Assembly (NCBI RefSeq): GCF_019175385.1
Contig: NC_083339.1
Location: 116,111,601 to 116,175,600, forward strand
Direction: 5' to 3'
DNA: 64,000 bases
Source: Lycium barbarum
Taxonomy: Eukaryota; Streptophyta; Magnoliopsida; Solanales; Solanaceae
Shown here: positions 43,733 to 57,088 of the stretch, one piece after another
How positions within the stretch are numbered: the stretch's first letter is position 1
Layout: each line of letters begins with the position of its first letter
Position numbers and translations under genes: made by a program
Notes under the pieces: generated by a model
Database searches by the model: none
Told to the model about the DNA's origin: nothing
What the model saw: only the letters and a program-made list of their open reading frames with translations

Positions 43733-45444
43733 TAAGCACATATGTGTATATGTATATCATATAAGTATTAGTGCCAAGGAACATACGGCCCGATCCATAA
43801 ATATAATGTGTTAGTACCGAGGAACATGCGACCCGATCCATAAATATAATATGCTAGTGCCGAGGAACGTACAGCCCAATCCATAAATATGATATGCTAG
43901 TGCCGAGGAACGTACGGCCCGATCCATAAATATGATATGTTAGTGCCGAGGAACGTACAGCCCGATCCATAAATATGATATGTTAGTGCCGAGGAACGTA
44001 TGGTCCGATCCATAAATATCATATATTATATGCATATACATAATGTAAGTAGCATGCAAGAGATCCTAATAAAAGCCACTACTCAATCGGAGTGACATAA
44101 GGTTGGTGACCTCCGAATAAATTATGGAAGTTCGTATCGATTCCAAAGAAATAACTTAACGATGATATACATGATAATATGCCAAGAATCAATCAAATAA
44201 CTAAGACATTAAGATTTGGAAATACAAAGTATAGGAGTGGAGCGAATTTGCTATGGAACACTCATATTCATATTCTAGTTGGATTCTTGCCAAAAAAAAG
44301 AGGGATATATATATATATATACCACTTAAAGGATCCGTTACTTTGGTGTTTTCCCTTCACCCGAACCTATATATTTAGAAATACATCTTTAATCATACTT
44401 TCATCATATTTCCATCAACTTATAAGCACTAATTATTGAAGACTAATTTGGGTTATGAAAATTTGGACAACATTTCTCCTATATTCTTTACCTCCTCCAA
44501 ATACCAAAACAACTCCCAAACAATACCAACAATATCAACAACAATATCATCAAGATTCTACAAGATAAATATGTATAATTTCATCCAAAACTTTCTTCAA
44601 CTTCAATCCACAAGCCAACAATACCAACACTACAATCCATAGCTCTTATTCTCATAAATATCCTTAAATCAATATTAATAAAGAGAAATTCATAGCTTAT
44701 CTTTGCTAGAATAGGAAAATCTTCAATATTCTTTTTGATTCCAAGCCAACTTCAACGCAAAACGAAACTATAAGCGCGACTACACGTTGTCCGGACCTCG
44801 ATTAATACTCCGTAACTTGAAATCTCTCAAAATCCTCACTTTTATGTTATATGTAAGCTCTCATATGTTGCTGAATTTTTTTGGGGAATTATTATGACAA
44901 AAAGAGGGGTTTTAACCCTTATATAGTATGCCAAAGTCGGTGGCACTGTAGCAGCGCGCCCTGCTCTGCCTGCCTAACTTGTAACGTCCACAATTCTCTA
45001 CTCCAATATCGTATCGATGAGCGGTTTATTGCGTTGGAAACTAGACTCGACGAAATTCGATTTAGGATTTTGAAATACCTTAAAACTCCTAATATACCTG
45101 GAGATATACCCCTTCAAATTTGACCCAAAATTCTATCCTTAATTCTGCCAACTTTTTCCAAATTTTCGACAAACTTATTTTCTTTGATTTGCTTGGTCCC
45201 AGAATCTTCCAAAACTCCCCATACATGATATTTATCATTTATTATACTTGATAATGCTCATGTTCTTGTGTTTCAAGGTTGTCATTCCCGGTTACGACTT
45301 ACGAGATCGTAATTCATCCTTTACTTCATTGTTACGTACTTCCCATGGGTTGTACCTTCCAAAACTTCATGGGACATCTCCAATACTCCATTAATACGGT
45401 GAAGTACGTGTCATGCTCATGCTCTGAAAGTACGGGGTGTAACA
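43097..45444 (-). repeat. Left (3') LTR of the large element
   Basis: 2348 bp. Contains (TA)n 43696-43730, six copies of a 43-bp minisatellite (43768-44025) and the block 44088-44128 (gagtgacataaggttggtga...), shared with the solo LTR at 48962-52211. Ends GGGGTGTAACA. Confidence 0.85.
43768..44025. repeat. 43-bp minisatellite, six copies
   Basis: Unit ttagtgccgaggaacgtacg + gcccgatccataaatatgat + atg. Copies start at 43768, 43811, 43854, 43897, 43940 and 43983. Confidence 0.9.
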
Positions 45445-48400
45445 TTCTCCCCTCCCCCCCTTAAAAAACATTGGTCCTCGAATGTTAAGGTAGAGTTTGC
45501 TCTGAGGTAGATTTCAATGTTCTTAATTGTATTTGTCGGTATTTACTTTACTTACTTGCAGTCTTACTTGCTCATTTAAACTGAAATTATCCAAATTACG
45601 CAGTTTATCCTTCTTCTTTGGTAGCTGAAATTTATGCCCGAACTCAAGGTCGTCCCTTTCCTTATTATCTGTGTGTCTACTAACTCTTTATGCTTTATCG
45701 TTCTCATTGTCTCTTCAGCCTCCATTGTTTACATTCTTGTATGCTCTTTTATCCAGTACTTACCACATACTTTTATCCAATTATGATCCCATCTTCTTTT
45801 TATTCAGAAATTCTTGTTCTCTTCGATCTCCACGTATCTTTCTTACGTTTTACAGATGTCCCAGACCTTTGTCTTCTTGGAGTTTACTTATTCTTATTCT
45901 GCCTCCCTTAAATATAACCTCAAGACTGGTCATATTTTAGCATCCTTTTCTTTCTATAGCAGTCGAATTAATCTTTGCGATACTTTATCTTTCAACTAGT
46001 TTAACACCGAAATATCTCGCTTAATTTCTCTGTCCTTTAATTGGACTTCTCGCACTTGGGCTGGCTAGCGGTAATTCTTGTAATTTCTTGTACTTATATC
46101 AAAAACATCTCAAATCTCTTCTTTAATGATTCCTTTCCTTCGATTTACTCTTAAAGTTCTGATCCTTAGTTCGGTTAATAAATTAGGGGGGAATTCAGAA
46201 GTTTGTCGAAGAATAACCAAGATTCCTAGTCATGCAGCGAATTCGGATCATTCATTCTTTCCTTTGTCTATAGCCTTCATTCATTCCTTTTCCAATAAGA
46301 GCCATCATGTTGCTTTTTCCACAAGGTTTCATTGTCACCCGCTTGTTCCAATCAAACGCGATATCCTTTGATCATTTCCTTTGGGGTTCTCCTTCTACTT
46401 TTAACCTTTGCCAGACTCTCACTTAATAAGTCTTTCCATAGTCTGACACACTTATCTGTCATTTCGGTTTATCAACCAAGCGGATCGCTTAATTCCTTAA
46501 ATGTCCATCTCCTTTATTTATATCCTTGGATCCTTTTCTTGCGATCTTATCTTCGTCTACTTCCATGACTTCACTTTCCGTTGACTTAGTCCCTCCTGTT
46601 TCGCAGCCCTTTATTTCTCTACTACTGGACAACTTTCTTATTCGGCTATGACACTTTTCCTTGCTTGCTTCTCTAGTGCTACTTCAGATTATCCCTCTTA
46701 GTATTAATCGATCTTACATACATATCATCTCATCTCCTTGTTAATTCTTTGGTCGGACTCCTTAATTCCTTGCATTGTCATCATAGTTCCACCCATGGTA
46801 GCGCCCAGATAGTTTGCAATAGAATTTCCTTGCTAATGGCTTATTATTGTCATTAATTACTTTACTTCAGATTACTCATCCAATGCGTCAAAAATACCAT
46901 AGCCAAGGGATTTATATTCAAATGGGACTCAATTCGACCCATACAATAATCCTTGGCACCATTCTTTATACATTTGTATACAACATTTTCTTATCATCGT
47001 TGTTATCCCCCATCACAAGATTATACTTACATCATACTAATGATCATATCTCAAGCTAATCTACTATTCAAAATATCTTCAAATCCATGTTTGAATCTTT
47101 CCTCCCATTTCCTCTCCTCCAATCTTAACATCATTACAAAATAACTCATAGGCATGAGACTAAAATAAAATCTTACTTAATCACAACTTACTTACAATAC
47201 GAGTGTGCTTCCCTCTTTAAGTCCTTAGCTTTCCTATACCAGCGACTAATTGAGACTTAACTAGCTTCCATTCTTCTTCAAATATTTATTGTCGTCCCCA
47301 CACCATTTTATTAGCCATTTCATCAGGACGATTATTTATATGGTCCTATGACATATACTCTCACGATTTAATATAAACGGTGACTTATGATTTCACGACG
47401 CATGAGATATTTTCTAGTCTCAGGCAATACTGCTGTCATGCTATCCATAGGCATACTGTCTTCCTTTCTTTTAAGGATCATTGAAATTCCTAAAATATTC
47501 GTCTTTTAAAACTCTCACCTCTTCCAGTGCTACGATTTCTTTTTACTAATCCTGACTGTCCTTGATACTTATCCTTGGTCACTTGTAGGCCTTCTCACTT
47601 CTTCTGTTACCTTTTTGGGGTACGTTTGCTGTACATTTACTTGTAACCAAAAATTTCTCTGGTACGAGCGATTTGAATCATAGCCCGGAACACAACGTAT
47701 TGCATTGAAAAAACTTATTCCCTTTGATTCACTAAACCTTCATTATCTTGTCATGCCTTCTTTTTTATGTCTGTCTCATAATATACTTGCACTTAGTCCA
47801 TTTCCACTTTTCTTTAGCACATCCTTGCTATATTAGTTAATCTCGAATTTCGACTTCTTCAAGCCAGTACATTTCCTTTTTCTGTACTTGGGAATATTCT
47901 AATTCGTCTAAGAATGTTCTCATATACCAGTAACATTCGAGTATTGACCGTCTTTGGTAGTCATTTGGCCGACCCTAGCGATCCTTCAACTCCTCTAGTC
48001 CATATAATGTCGGAGTTACTTTCATCTCATGGTTTGACTTATTTCTCTTTTGCTAACTAGATTCTTGTATCAAGTCAAATGTCTGCACATATTGAACACA
48101 ACTCAAACCACTTCCTACCTTCATGCCTAATAGTCCCTTAAGTTAATAAATTAATGCTGACATCGGAATTCGTTAGGCTCCTTATAGAGTGCCTGACTAT
48201 ACCATGCTCCTTCAGCCGTAATTTTCCTTCATAGCTATCCTTTCACCAGCACCCTTGAGATTTCTCTTACTCTTGGTTCCCGATTCCGAGTTAGGCTTAT
48301 ACCATACCAGTAAAAGTCGATACTCTCTCTCATTCATTCTCACGATTCGTCCTTTCCTTAATTTAGCTCATAGTGTCCTATAGTTCCTCTTAACTAATTG

Positions 48401-48849
48401 TTTGTATCATAATCATGCGTCATAATCCTTCTAATGTCCCGCCGATTCTTGTTCTCATCATGAAATTTTAGTAAAATACACCATTTTCTTTCTTCCTTCG
48501 TTTATTTCTTATTTCCTTTTACGATACCATAGCTTGCTCATATGTATGTCTATTCCTCGTATATTCGTCTTGTTTCCTTTGTAATTGTTTCTCTATTCCA
48601 AGTCGACTGTCTCAAGCCATCCCTGTCTACCTTTGGCCAACCTTACTAATTTATTAAACTTCCTCTTATAGTCGCCAATCACATAACTTCCTTTAATCAA
48701 TTCATAACCGCACTTTCTCGTACTTCTGTCCTCAAGGTCCTGCTTGATCTCCTTTGCTCTTAAAGTGCTCTTTCCTATTTACTACTTAATAATATCAACC
48801 TGGAAGTTTGCATAACATTCCACTATGAGTACAAACCCCTCTTGATCTC

Positions 48850-48894
<45 letters not shown>

Positions 48895-48961
48895 TCTAGG
48901 GTGAAACTTTCCCGTACTCGTTAACTTCCTTTTCCATATCAATATCACTTTGTTATCTCTT
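45445..48961 (-). other. Internal region of the large element, left part: no gene found
   Basis: Starts with the polypurine tract (complement, 45447-45464). It is then pyrimidine-rich on the + strand (purine-rich on the element's sense strand) with no ORF above about 90 codons. I could not recognise gag, protease, RT or integrase in any frame. A near-perfect inverted microsatellite (GT)n(TA)n(CA)n lies at 48849-48893. Confidence 0.6.
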
Positions 48962-51900
48962 TGTCACGACCTAACTAGGGCCGTGACGAGTACTCGATAC
49001 TTGTACCGAGCACCTCTTATCTCGTATCGTGTGAACATCACCGTATTTTTTTTTTCTGCTTAACATTAACATTAGTAGCATAATTATAAACATAGGCTAG
49101 CAAACTTTGCTAGCACATTACACAGCGACGAGGACCATCAAAAATACAAAACATCTAACTGTACATATCTGTCTACGAGCCTCTAAACATAGTACACATA
49201 CACATAGGAAGGGCCGAGTACTGCCGTGCCCGAACATATATACACAAAATAGTACCCAGAAACTGAGGCTCCGAAACAACTGGAGCGCTGCTACAATACT
49301 GCTGATGAAGCTCCTAGGAGTCAAGTCTATCTACCTGCTGTCCTGCGCGGCATGGAACGCAGCGTCCACAAGAAGGGACGTCAGTACGAATAGTGTACCG
49401 AGTATGTAAAGCATGGAAGATAATACAAACAAAAACATAAGGTATGATTAACAATATCATGGGATCATAGGACATATAGTGATACAAGAAAGTAACCTGT
49501 ACATAGGAATCCCCTTTTCAGGTCGGATACCATGCATGCTTGTCCTTCCCTTTGAAAAGAACATTTCTTTTTCATAGACGTAGAAGATAGAGCTTATATC
49601 ATGTCATGCCTTATCATATCATGTCATATCGTATCATATCATATGAGATCATGTCATATCATATCGTGTCATATCATATCATGTCATATCATATCAGGTC
49701 ATAGCATATCATGTCATATCATATCAGGTCATAGCATATCATGTCATATCATATCAGGTCATAGCATAGCACCGAACAATGTCGGCTCGCCCACATAGCA
49801 CCGAAATACCTCGGCTCGCCCATATATCCCGCGTCCGGGATGATAAGCCAGCTGACCAGGTGGCAATGAAACATGTTTCCCTTCCCATCCCCCATGTATC
49901 CCTTCCTCCACCCCATGTACATATTCATATCTCATATACATATGTCATATAAGCATGCAGGAGAGCCCAAAGAAAACCATGTATCCATCGGAGTGACGTA
50001 AGGTCAGTGACCTCCGATTACATTATGGTATAACCGTGACCGCTTTGTCTCACCTTGAAGGAACTAGTATCATAAGGCGAGACTATCAATGAAGAGTGTC
50101 ATTATGAGAAAACATAAAATAGGGTCATAAGGCATCGTTTCATATACTTGGAACCTCTAAAGTAGTCATTACCCATAATAGAGTTGAGATATCAAGAAAT
50201 AATTTAACATTGTCATATTGTCATATTCATAGTAGGAACATATCGTCAACATATCTATCATAGACATTTGAGACTTTACGACTTGGGGATCATACTTTTG
50301 GAATCTTTCAAAGATAGTGTCATAACCAAGGAATAGAATTAAAAATCAAGAACTAGTTTGATACTTTCGTATTCACATTGGGTCCTTAGCTTAAGACTCT
50401 TAGTCATGGAATCATTCTTGTCATACTTATCATAGACGTATTCTCTTCCTTAGCCTCATCGTTATCATGGTCATCATAGACATATTTCCATTAGAATGGT
50501 ACGGTACTTATCGTTTGATAATCGGGACAAGGGTCAAAAGTTTCCTTTGAATTCTGCTTCAAAATAAGTCAAACGGAACAATAAGGAAAATCCGGGAACA
50601 ATGGGCCCACCTCGGGCCGAATGAGGTAGCGTGCACAATTTACATATATTACATGTCATGGCGTTACTTGTGAGGGTTTCAAGGTAGTCGGGTCCTATTT
50701 ATGCAAGTTCTAGAGGTTTGGAAAGTTTTTCCAACGTTTCGCACACTTTCTAATTCAATTCTACTGAATGAAAGAGGGGAAACTTTAGGTGCGGATTCCG
50801 GAAAATAGAGTTGTCCCCGAGGTTCATATCCAACATATTACGTCTAAGACATGCCATAGAAGGAAGGGTGAAGCCTTACATACCTCTTTCCGCTCCTTAT
50901 GTTATTCCAAATTCAAGTTGCAAATCCGCCACAATCTACAAATTGGTCATATTTACCAAACTTTGGTTAGAGCATTTAGAATTGGGATCTTAAGATAATA
51001 CTTGGCTACCGAAATTCCGGCAGCATTTCCCCTGTAAATACTCCATCCCACCAAGTTCAACTTGGCCAATTTCAATCAACAACAATCCCGGGAATTCAAC
51101 CCGGCCAAATTATTAACAACAATGCCAACAACCATATTAACAATTTCGATAACCAACCCAAAGTACATTCTAACAATTCAATCAATATACAATTTCCTTC
51201 AAAGCCTTCCAACTTCAATAAAACAATAACAACCTAATAGTTCATACACCAACAACATCACACTAGTCTCATTATCTTCCATACTTGCAAGAACATTATT
51301 TTCAATTTACATAATCTCTAAAGCAAGTTTCCAACTACATCGACTTCACTAAGGTCATTACGCCTTTATTAGAAACATAGAATCCACTTAACAACAACCA
51401 ATTACTAAGTAGAATTGACTCTTTATTTCCACACAATATACACGACTAAACATCATGTATACACGGCCACATATACACACCACACACTCACGGCCACAAC
51501 ATGTTTTCCTCATTTCCATGAATTTCATCAACCTTTACATACTACAACATACATAATCACCTATAACACATAAAATAAATTGATTCTCACCTTCCTTCTT
51601 GACTCCCCACTTGACTAGAATTCTAACTTGCAAGAATATGAAATCTTCTTGTTCCAATGAACACTCCACCTTGTTAAGGGCCCTTAAATTAGTAGAAAAT
51701 GATTTTTGAAGGAATTTTTTGTCAATTCTCTTGGAAATTCTTGCCCTTGGCAATTCTTGCCCTTGGCCGAGAGGCCTATGGAGTTTTGCTCCTTCTTTTT
51801 TTTTTTTTTTTTTTTGTTCTTGAATGTTCTAGGGAGTTATGAGGAAAAGATGACTTAATGGTCATCTTTTAAACCATTCATTAATTCTCATATGGGCTTG

Positions 51901-52211
51901 GCCCATCAAGAAGGATGGATAGCCAACCTTGGCCCAAAAAAAAATCAAGCCCACTCCCCCTTTTTTTTTTTGTTGTGCTTCATGACAAATTTTTAATTTT
52001 TCCAATTTCTAAATTTGCCCTTCGTCTTCCTTCATAATTCCACGAGTCATATTGCGAATTTCCCTTTATGCCCTTGACCTTTCTTAATATTCCCACTTCA
52101 AAATTTTCATAAACAACTCTCATGCTTAACAAGATAAAAATATGGCCTTGCTCGTCGTCTTCCCGCGATTGTCTTGAATTATCTGACTGTACAAAAATGC
52201 GGGATATAACA
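48962..52211 (-). mobile_element. Solo LTR, 3.25 kb, minus strand
   Basis: TGTTATATCCCGCATTTT start (right, 52211) and ...TAGGTCGTGACA end (left, 48962), with perfect TSD CTCTT at 48957-48961 and 52212-52216. It shares blocks with the host element's LTR, including gagtgacgtaaggtcagtga (49991-50010), so the families are related. It contains a 30-bp tandem repeat. No ORF of interest. Confidence 0.82.
49596..49770. repeat. Minisatellite in the solo LTR
   Basis: Three 30-bp units (49681-49710, 49711-49740, 49741-49770) of atgtcatatcatatcaggtc + atagcatatc, preceded by degenerate 'tatcatgtca' decamers. Confidence 0.85.
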
Positions 52212-52216
52212 CTCTT

Positions 52217-52946
52217 ACTAACCAATTTAATCTATAAATCGTAATACTGTATTTGAGTTCCTAATGTCAAATTTCTTTATGTTTCCAATAGGTCTCAATC
52301 CTCCAAAATCTCGGATGCAACTCCTTCCAGTTTCTTTAATTACTAATCACTTTTCCCTCCAGGGTTCCTCCTTTAAATTAAATTAAAATCACTCTAAAAT
52401 TTCACTTTGAAAGCGTCTCATAGTTATTCCTTCAATCATGACTTACCAAACGGCTGATGGTCACATTTTTCCTTTACTCTTTCTCTATAAAATGCAAAAA
52501 ATTCAATTTGTAAAAATTTCGGCAGAGTTTCCTCTATAATTCTTACTACGTCATTCCTGTACACAGCCCAGAAAACACATCCAATGCCCCACAGAGCAAT
52601 CACAAATACCCATAATATCTTGCTCCAGTTCATATATCAACGTCTATCCATATTAATAAATCAGGAAACATACCTTTCGAATGAACAACTTCAATTCTAA
52701 GCATTTACCTCGTAACGACATAATCAACTGCTTATCCATGATCAGAACATTTGGGTTAGGATTAGGGACATCATATCCTATGATTTAGTTCTATGGCATG
52801 ATCTAAGATAAGAAAGAAAGGTCAATGGTTCCTAAATGCCCTGCAGCCTCCTGGTTATAGATATGGTGCACGAGATATTGATAACCAGGACTCTACTGGA
52901 CACGGCTCATAGACATCCCTAGGACTGAACTGCACTGATACCAATT
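52217..52946 (-). other. Internal region of the large element, right part with PBS
   Basis: Contains the PBS at 52930-52943 next to the right LTR. Otherwise no ORF or motif seen. Confidence 0.6.
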
Positions 52947-53539
52947 TGTCAAACCCCTACGAAGAGTATGACGGTCTTCGACCCGTAGGCCGGGAACCAC
53001 CTGACTTATCCGTTACTTTGAACATTATAAACCATAACTTAAAGAACATCTGCACGCAGAAAAGGCCCAACATATAAATATCCGATCATTCATCACATAT
53101 GTACATATGCGGACCGACAAAGCCGCCACAACATAATGTATATCATAAAGCCGTCAAGGCTAACAGTAAGTATCACCGACCAAAACAATGCCGACATGAC
53201 CATATACCATGCTTACATACCCCTATGTCTATGGGCCTCTAAGAGTGTACATATGAACATATATTACACTAGCAGAAGAATACCAAAAGATAGCAAGTCC
53301 GGAGTAGTGGCACTCGCTAATACCGTTGAGCTGGAAAATCCTACTGCGGTCGCCCCTCAATAACCCTAGCAGAGCCTGCAGCACGAAATGCAGCGTCCTG
53401 TGTAATGGGACGTCAGTACAGATAAAAGTACTGAGTATGTAAGGCTGGAAGCAATAACATAAGTGGGACGGAAATATAAATAGAGTAAAGGTAACCTGTC
53501 AGCTGAGAACATACAATATGCCATGCATGAATCTTAAAA

Positions 53540-53607
<68 letters not shown>

Positions 53608-54237
53608 TAAGCACATATATGTATATGTATATCATATAAGTATTAGTGCTGCGGAACATGCAGCCCGATCCATACATGTTAGTGCCGAGGAACGTATAGC
53701 CCGATCCATAAATATAATATGTTAGTGCCGAGGAACATATGACCCGATCCATAAATATGATATGTTATTACCGAGGAACGTACGGCCGAATCCATAAATA
53801 TGATATGTTAGTGCCGAGGAACGTACATCCCAATCCATAAATATGATATGTTAGTGCCGAGGAACGTACGGCCCAATCCATAAATATGATATGTTTGTGC
53901 CGAGGAACGTACGGCCCGATCCATAAATATCATATATTATATGCATATACATAATGTAAGAAGCATGCAAGAGAGCCTAATAAAAGCCACTACTTTGTCA
54001 GAGTGACATAAGGTCGGTGACCTCCGAATAAATTATGGAAGTTCGTATCGATTCCAAAAAAATAACTTAAAGATGATATACATGATAATATGCCAAGAAT
54101 CAATCAAATAACTAAGACATTAAGATTTGGAAATACAAAGTATAGGAGTGGAGCGAATTTGTTATGGAACACTCATATTCATATTCTAGTTGGATTCGTG
54201 CCAAAGAAAGAGGGAAACGAACACCTTACATACCTTA

Positions 54238-55558
54238 TGATAAGTCGTGAAATTACGCGATATTCGATGCTAATTCCTTAAGTTTTTGCGACTCTTTAAG
54301 CACTTTTGTTGTTACTTTTTGTGTTGTTATGCTGTTTTGTAGGAAAAGATGCCCGGAGAGCATAAAAGAGCAAAATGGATCAAAATGGACCAAAATGGAA
54401 CAAAATAGAGCAAAACAAACCAAGTAGCTGAAATGAGTGATCGGAAGAAACCAAGTGAAAAGAAAGTCAAAAAGAGGCCAAACTGGACATTTTTGCAAAA
54501 CTGGACAGTTTTGCAAAAACGGGACAGATTTGCAAAACTGTCAAAAGTGGACAGTTTTGCAAAAACGGGACAGAACTGCAAAAAACGGGCAGAACTGCAA
54601 AAACTGAAAGTTGGGGCATATTTTGTCATTCTTTTGAACTTGGAAGAATTAGAGGAGCTACAAAAAGAGAGCTTGGGGCAAAACATTTTCATCTTTGGTC
54701 ATTTTGCAAGTTTTGGAGGCTAGGGTTTTTCTACAACATTGGAGGAGAAGATTGGAAGCACTTCAATGAGATATTTCTTAATCCTTTCTTCAATTCCTTG
54801 TCTTGTATTGCATATCTAAGTGTGTAGTATTTATTCCATTACTTGAATCTTGATTGTGAAAATATTCTTGATTAAAGTTTGGTTTGAAACTCTTGTTATG
54901 CTTATGTATTGAATGATTCTTATTGCTATTGAAGTGGGTCTTTGTTGATTTAATTAATCTCGTTCTTGAATGTTTCCAAAGGGATTAGCTAACCCTAGGA
55001 CTCACCCATTTACTTAGATTGAGCTTGGAAGAGGAAATCTAGGTTGGGAAAGATTAGTTAACAAGAATTTGGGTCATTAAACTCATGTAATAACTTGAGC
55101 TCGGAAGAGGATAGTTACTTGAGGTTAAATTGATTATGCCTAATATCACACTCTAAGGCTTGGAAAAGCTTAGAGTGAAATTCATTGATTTGGTTGGAAG
55201 ACTTTCAATGAGATTTTAGATATCATTATCTATTGACATAAACCCGCTCTTAGTTGTAAAATCGTAAAATACGTTGGATCGTTACTTGAGTGTAATCTCC
55301 TATTATCCATGCTTGTGGACATTGATCATTTTACTCGCTTTCTAGGTTAGTTTACATTTCCGCATTAGTCATAATCTTTCTAAAAAACCCAAAATATTAT
55401 TTATCGTTTGGCTTTAGCTTAGTTGGTGAAAGTTCCTTACTTTCTTAATCGCCTAGCACATTGTTGCCTGTGGGATCTACCCCGACTCATAGTTGGGTAA
55501 ATATATTGCATACGACCGTGTACACTTTCTCTTTGAGGAGTGTATTTGGACGTTATCA
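54238..55558 (+). mobile_element. Solo LTR of the E family
   Basis: TGATAAGTCGTG...GGACGTTATCA, 1321 bp, with perfect TSD CCTTA at 54233-54237 and 55559-55563. It carries the AACTGGACAGTT-type repeats (54482-54605) and lacks the TGCGANTCGCA cluster seen in the E0 LTR. The intact target can be read in the left LTR of the host element near 44310-44330 only roughly, because that part differs by a (TA)n tract. Confidence 0.93.
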
Positions 55559-55935
55559 CCTTATCCGTCAAGCCACCACTTAAAGGATCCGTTACTTCGG
55601 TGTTTGCCCTTCACCCGAACCTATATATCGAGAAATACATCTTTAATCATACTTTAATCATATTTTCATCAACTTATAAGCACTAATTATTAAAGACTAA
55701 TTTGGGTTACGAAAATTTGGGCAGCATTTCCCCTATATTCTTTACCTCCTCCAAATACCAAAACAACTCCCAAACGATACCAACAACATCAACAACAATA
55801 TCATCAAGATTATACAAGATAAATATGTATAATTTCATCCAAAACTTTCTTCAACTTCAATCCACAAGCCAACAATACCAACACCACAATCCATAGCTCT
55901 TATTCTCGTAAATATCCTTAAATCAATATTAATAA

Positions 55936-57088
55936 GGGAAAATACATAAAAACCTCCCAACATATACTCAGATTAATTGTGATGCACCCAACCTTTGCGA
56001 GCGACCTATTACCCCCCTGGCCTTATTTTTTCTGTATTTTTGTACACTTTTTCGGCCATTTTCATGTCAACCAGAAGCAACAGCGCGTGAGGGTATAGAA
56101 GATGCTTAAAATCCAACCAAATGCACTTCAAATCTCAACCAAACAGGCCCAAATTTCAGGTTTCGAATTCCTCTCGACGTTTCAGTTCTTTTGAGATATT
56201 ACCCATTCAAATCGGAGTTCGTTTGTGGCAACCCGAAACTTCGAACTCGAAGCTTCAATGGAGCTCGTCAATGACGGACTGCTTTGCTTTGAATTTTTCA
56301 CCGTTCAGTGGTTATTACGTTCTCTAGCTTCGACGTCCTTCTCCAATAGGTTCAATCCAACAAATGAATCCAAAAAACACTAGCTCACCTTTCCGGCTTC
56401 TTCAAAATTTCTACAATGGAGGTTTTCAAAACTTTATCACTTCCAAGCTTCTCTAATCAGTCAATAAAATGAGTTTTAGCTCCAATCTATCATGACAAGC
56501 TGATTTCAACAACACATGGGCAACACCCAGATTTCAATCCGCAGCTTTCGGACAATGAAGAAACCAGCAATGGTGGTTCACGTTTTCAAGCCCACATTCA
56601 GTTTTCAAATCTCAAAGTTCACTTAGGTTCAGCTCAAATTCATACTTAAAACAATAACTCCCAATCTAAATCACAAAAATCAAATTCATTTGCATAGATC
56701 TAACTCACGTTTTCAACAAAAAAAAAAAATTGAACTTTTAGATCCATTCGTGACTAATATAAACTCAAACAATGACACACTACTTCAAGAAAATCACCAA
56801 CAACAGTGGTTTCTATTTTTAGATTTTCTGATTTTGCAATTTTTTTTTATGTAGTAATCAATCCAAGAAGACCTGAGCAAACTGAAAAAAAAAAATGATG
56901 GAAAAGAAGACTGGGCGTGTGTATCACACCTAAGAATTAAAAAGTGGGGATCGTGTAAAAATGGCCAAAAAAGGGTACAAAATACAGAAAAAATAAGGCC
57001 GGGGGGGTAATGGGTCGCCCGCAAAGGTTGGGTGCGTCATAATTAATCCGAGTATACGTTGGGGTTTTTTTTTTTTATGTATTTTCCC
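55936..57088. mobile_element. MULE-like TIR element M2 (non-autonomous)
   Basis: TIRs over 100 bp starting GGGAAAATACATAAAA (55936 on, and the complement ending 57088). Perfect 9-bp TSD TATTAATAA at 55927-55935 and 57089-57097. The left LTR shows the empty site (tcaatattaataaagag, 44672-44688). 56110-56265 is homologous to the interior of M1 (21395-21545). No transposase. Confidence 0.9.

Noticed and set aside
43566..43841. ORFs rich in Tyr-Ile repeats (also 53413-53752)
   Set aside because: They are translations of (TA)n and the 43-bp minisatellite.
45671..46999. Possible coding exons in the large LTR element
   Set aside because: Short overlapping frames in pyrimidine-rich sequence on the antisense strand of the element; no pol motifs recognised.
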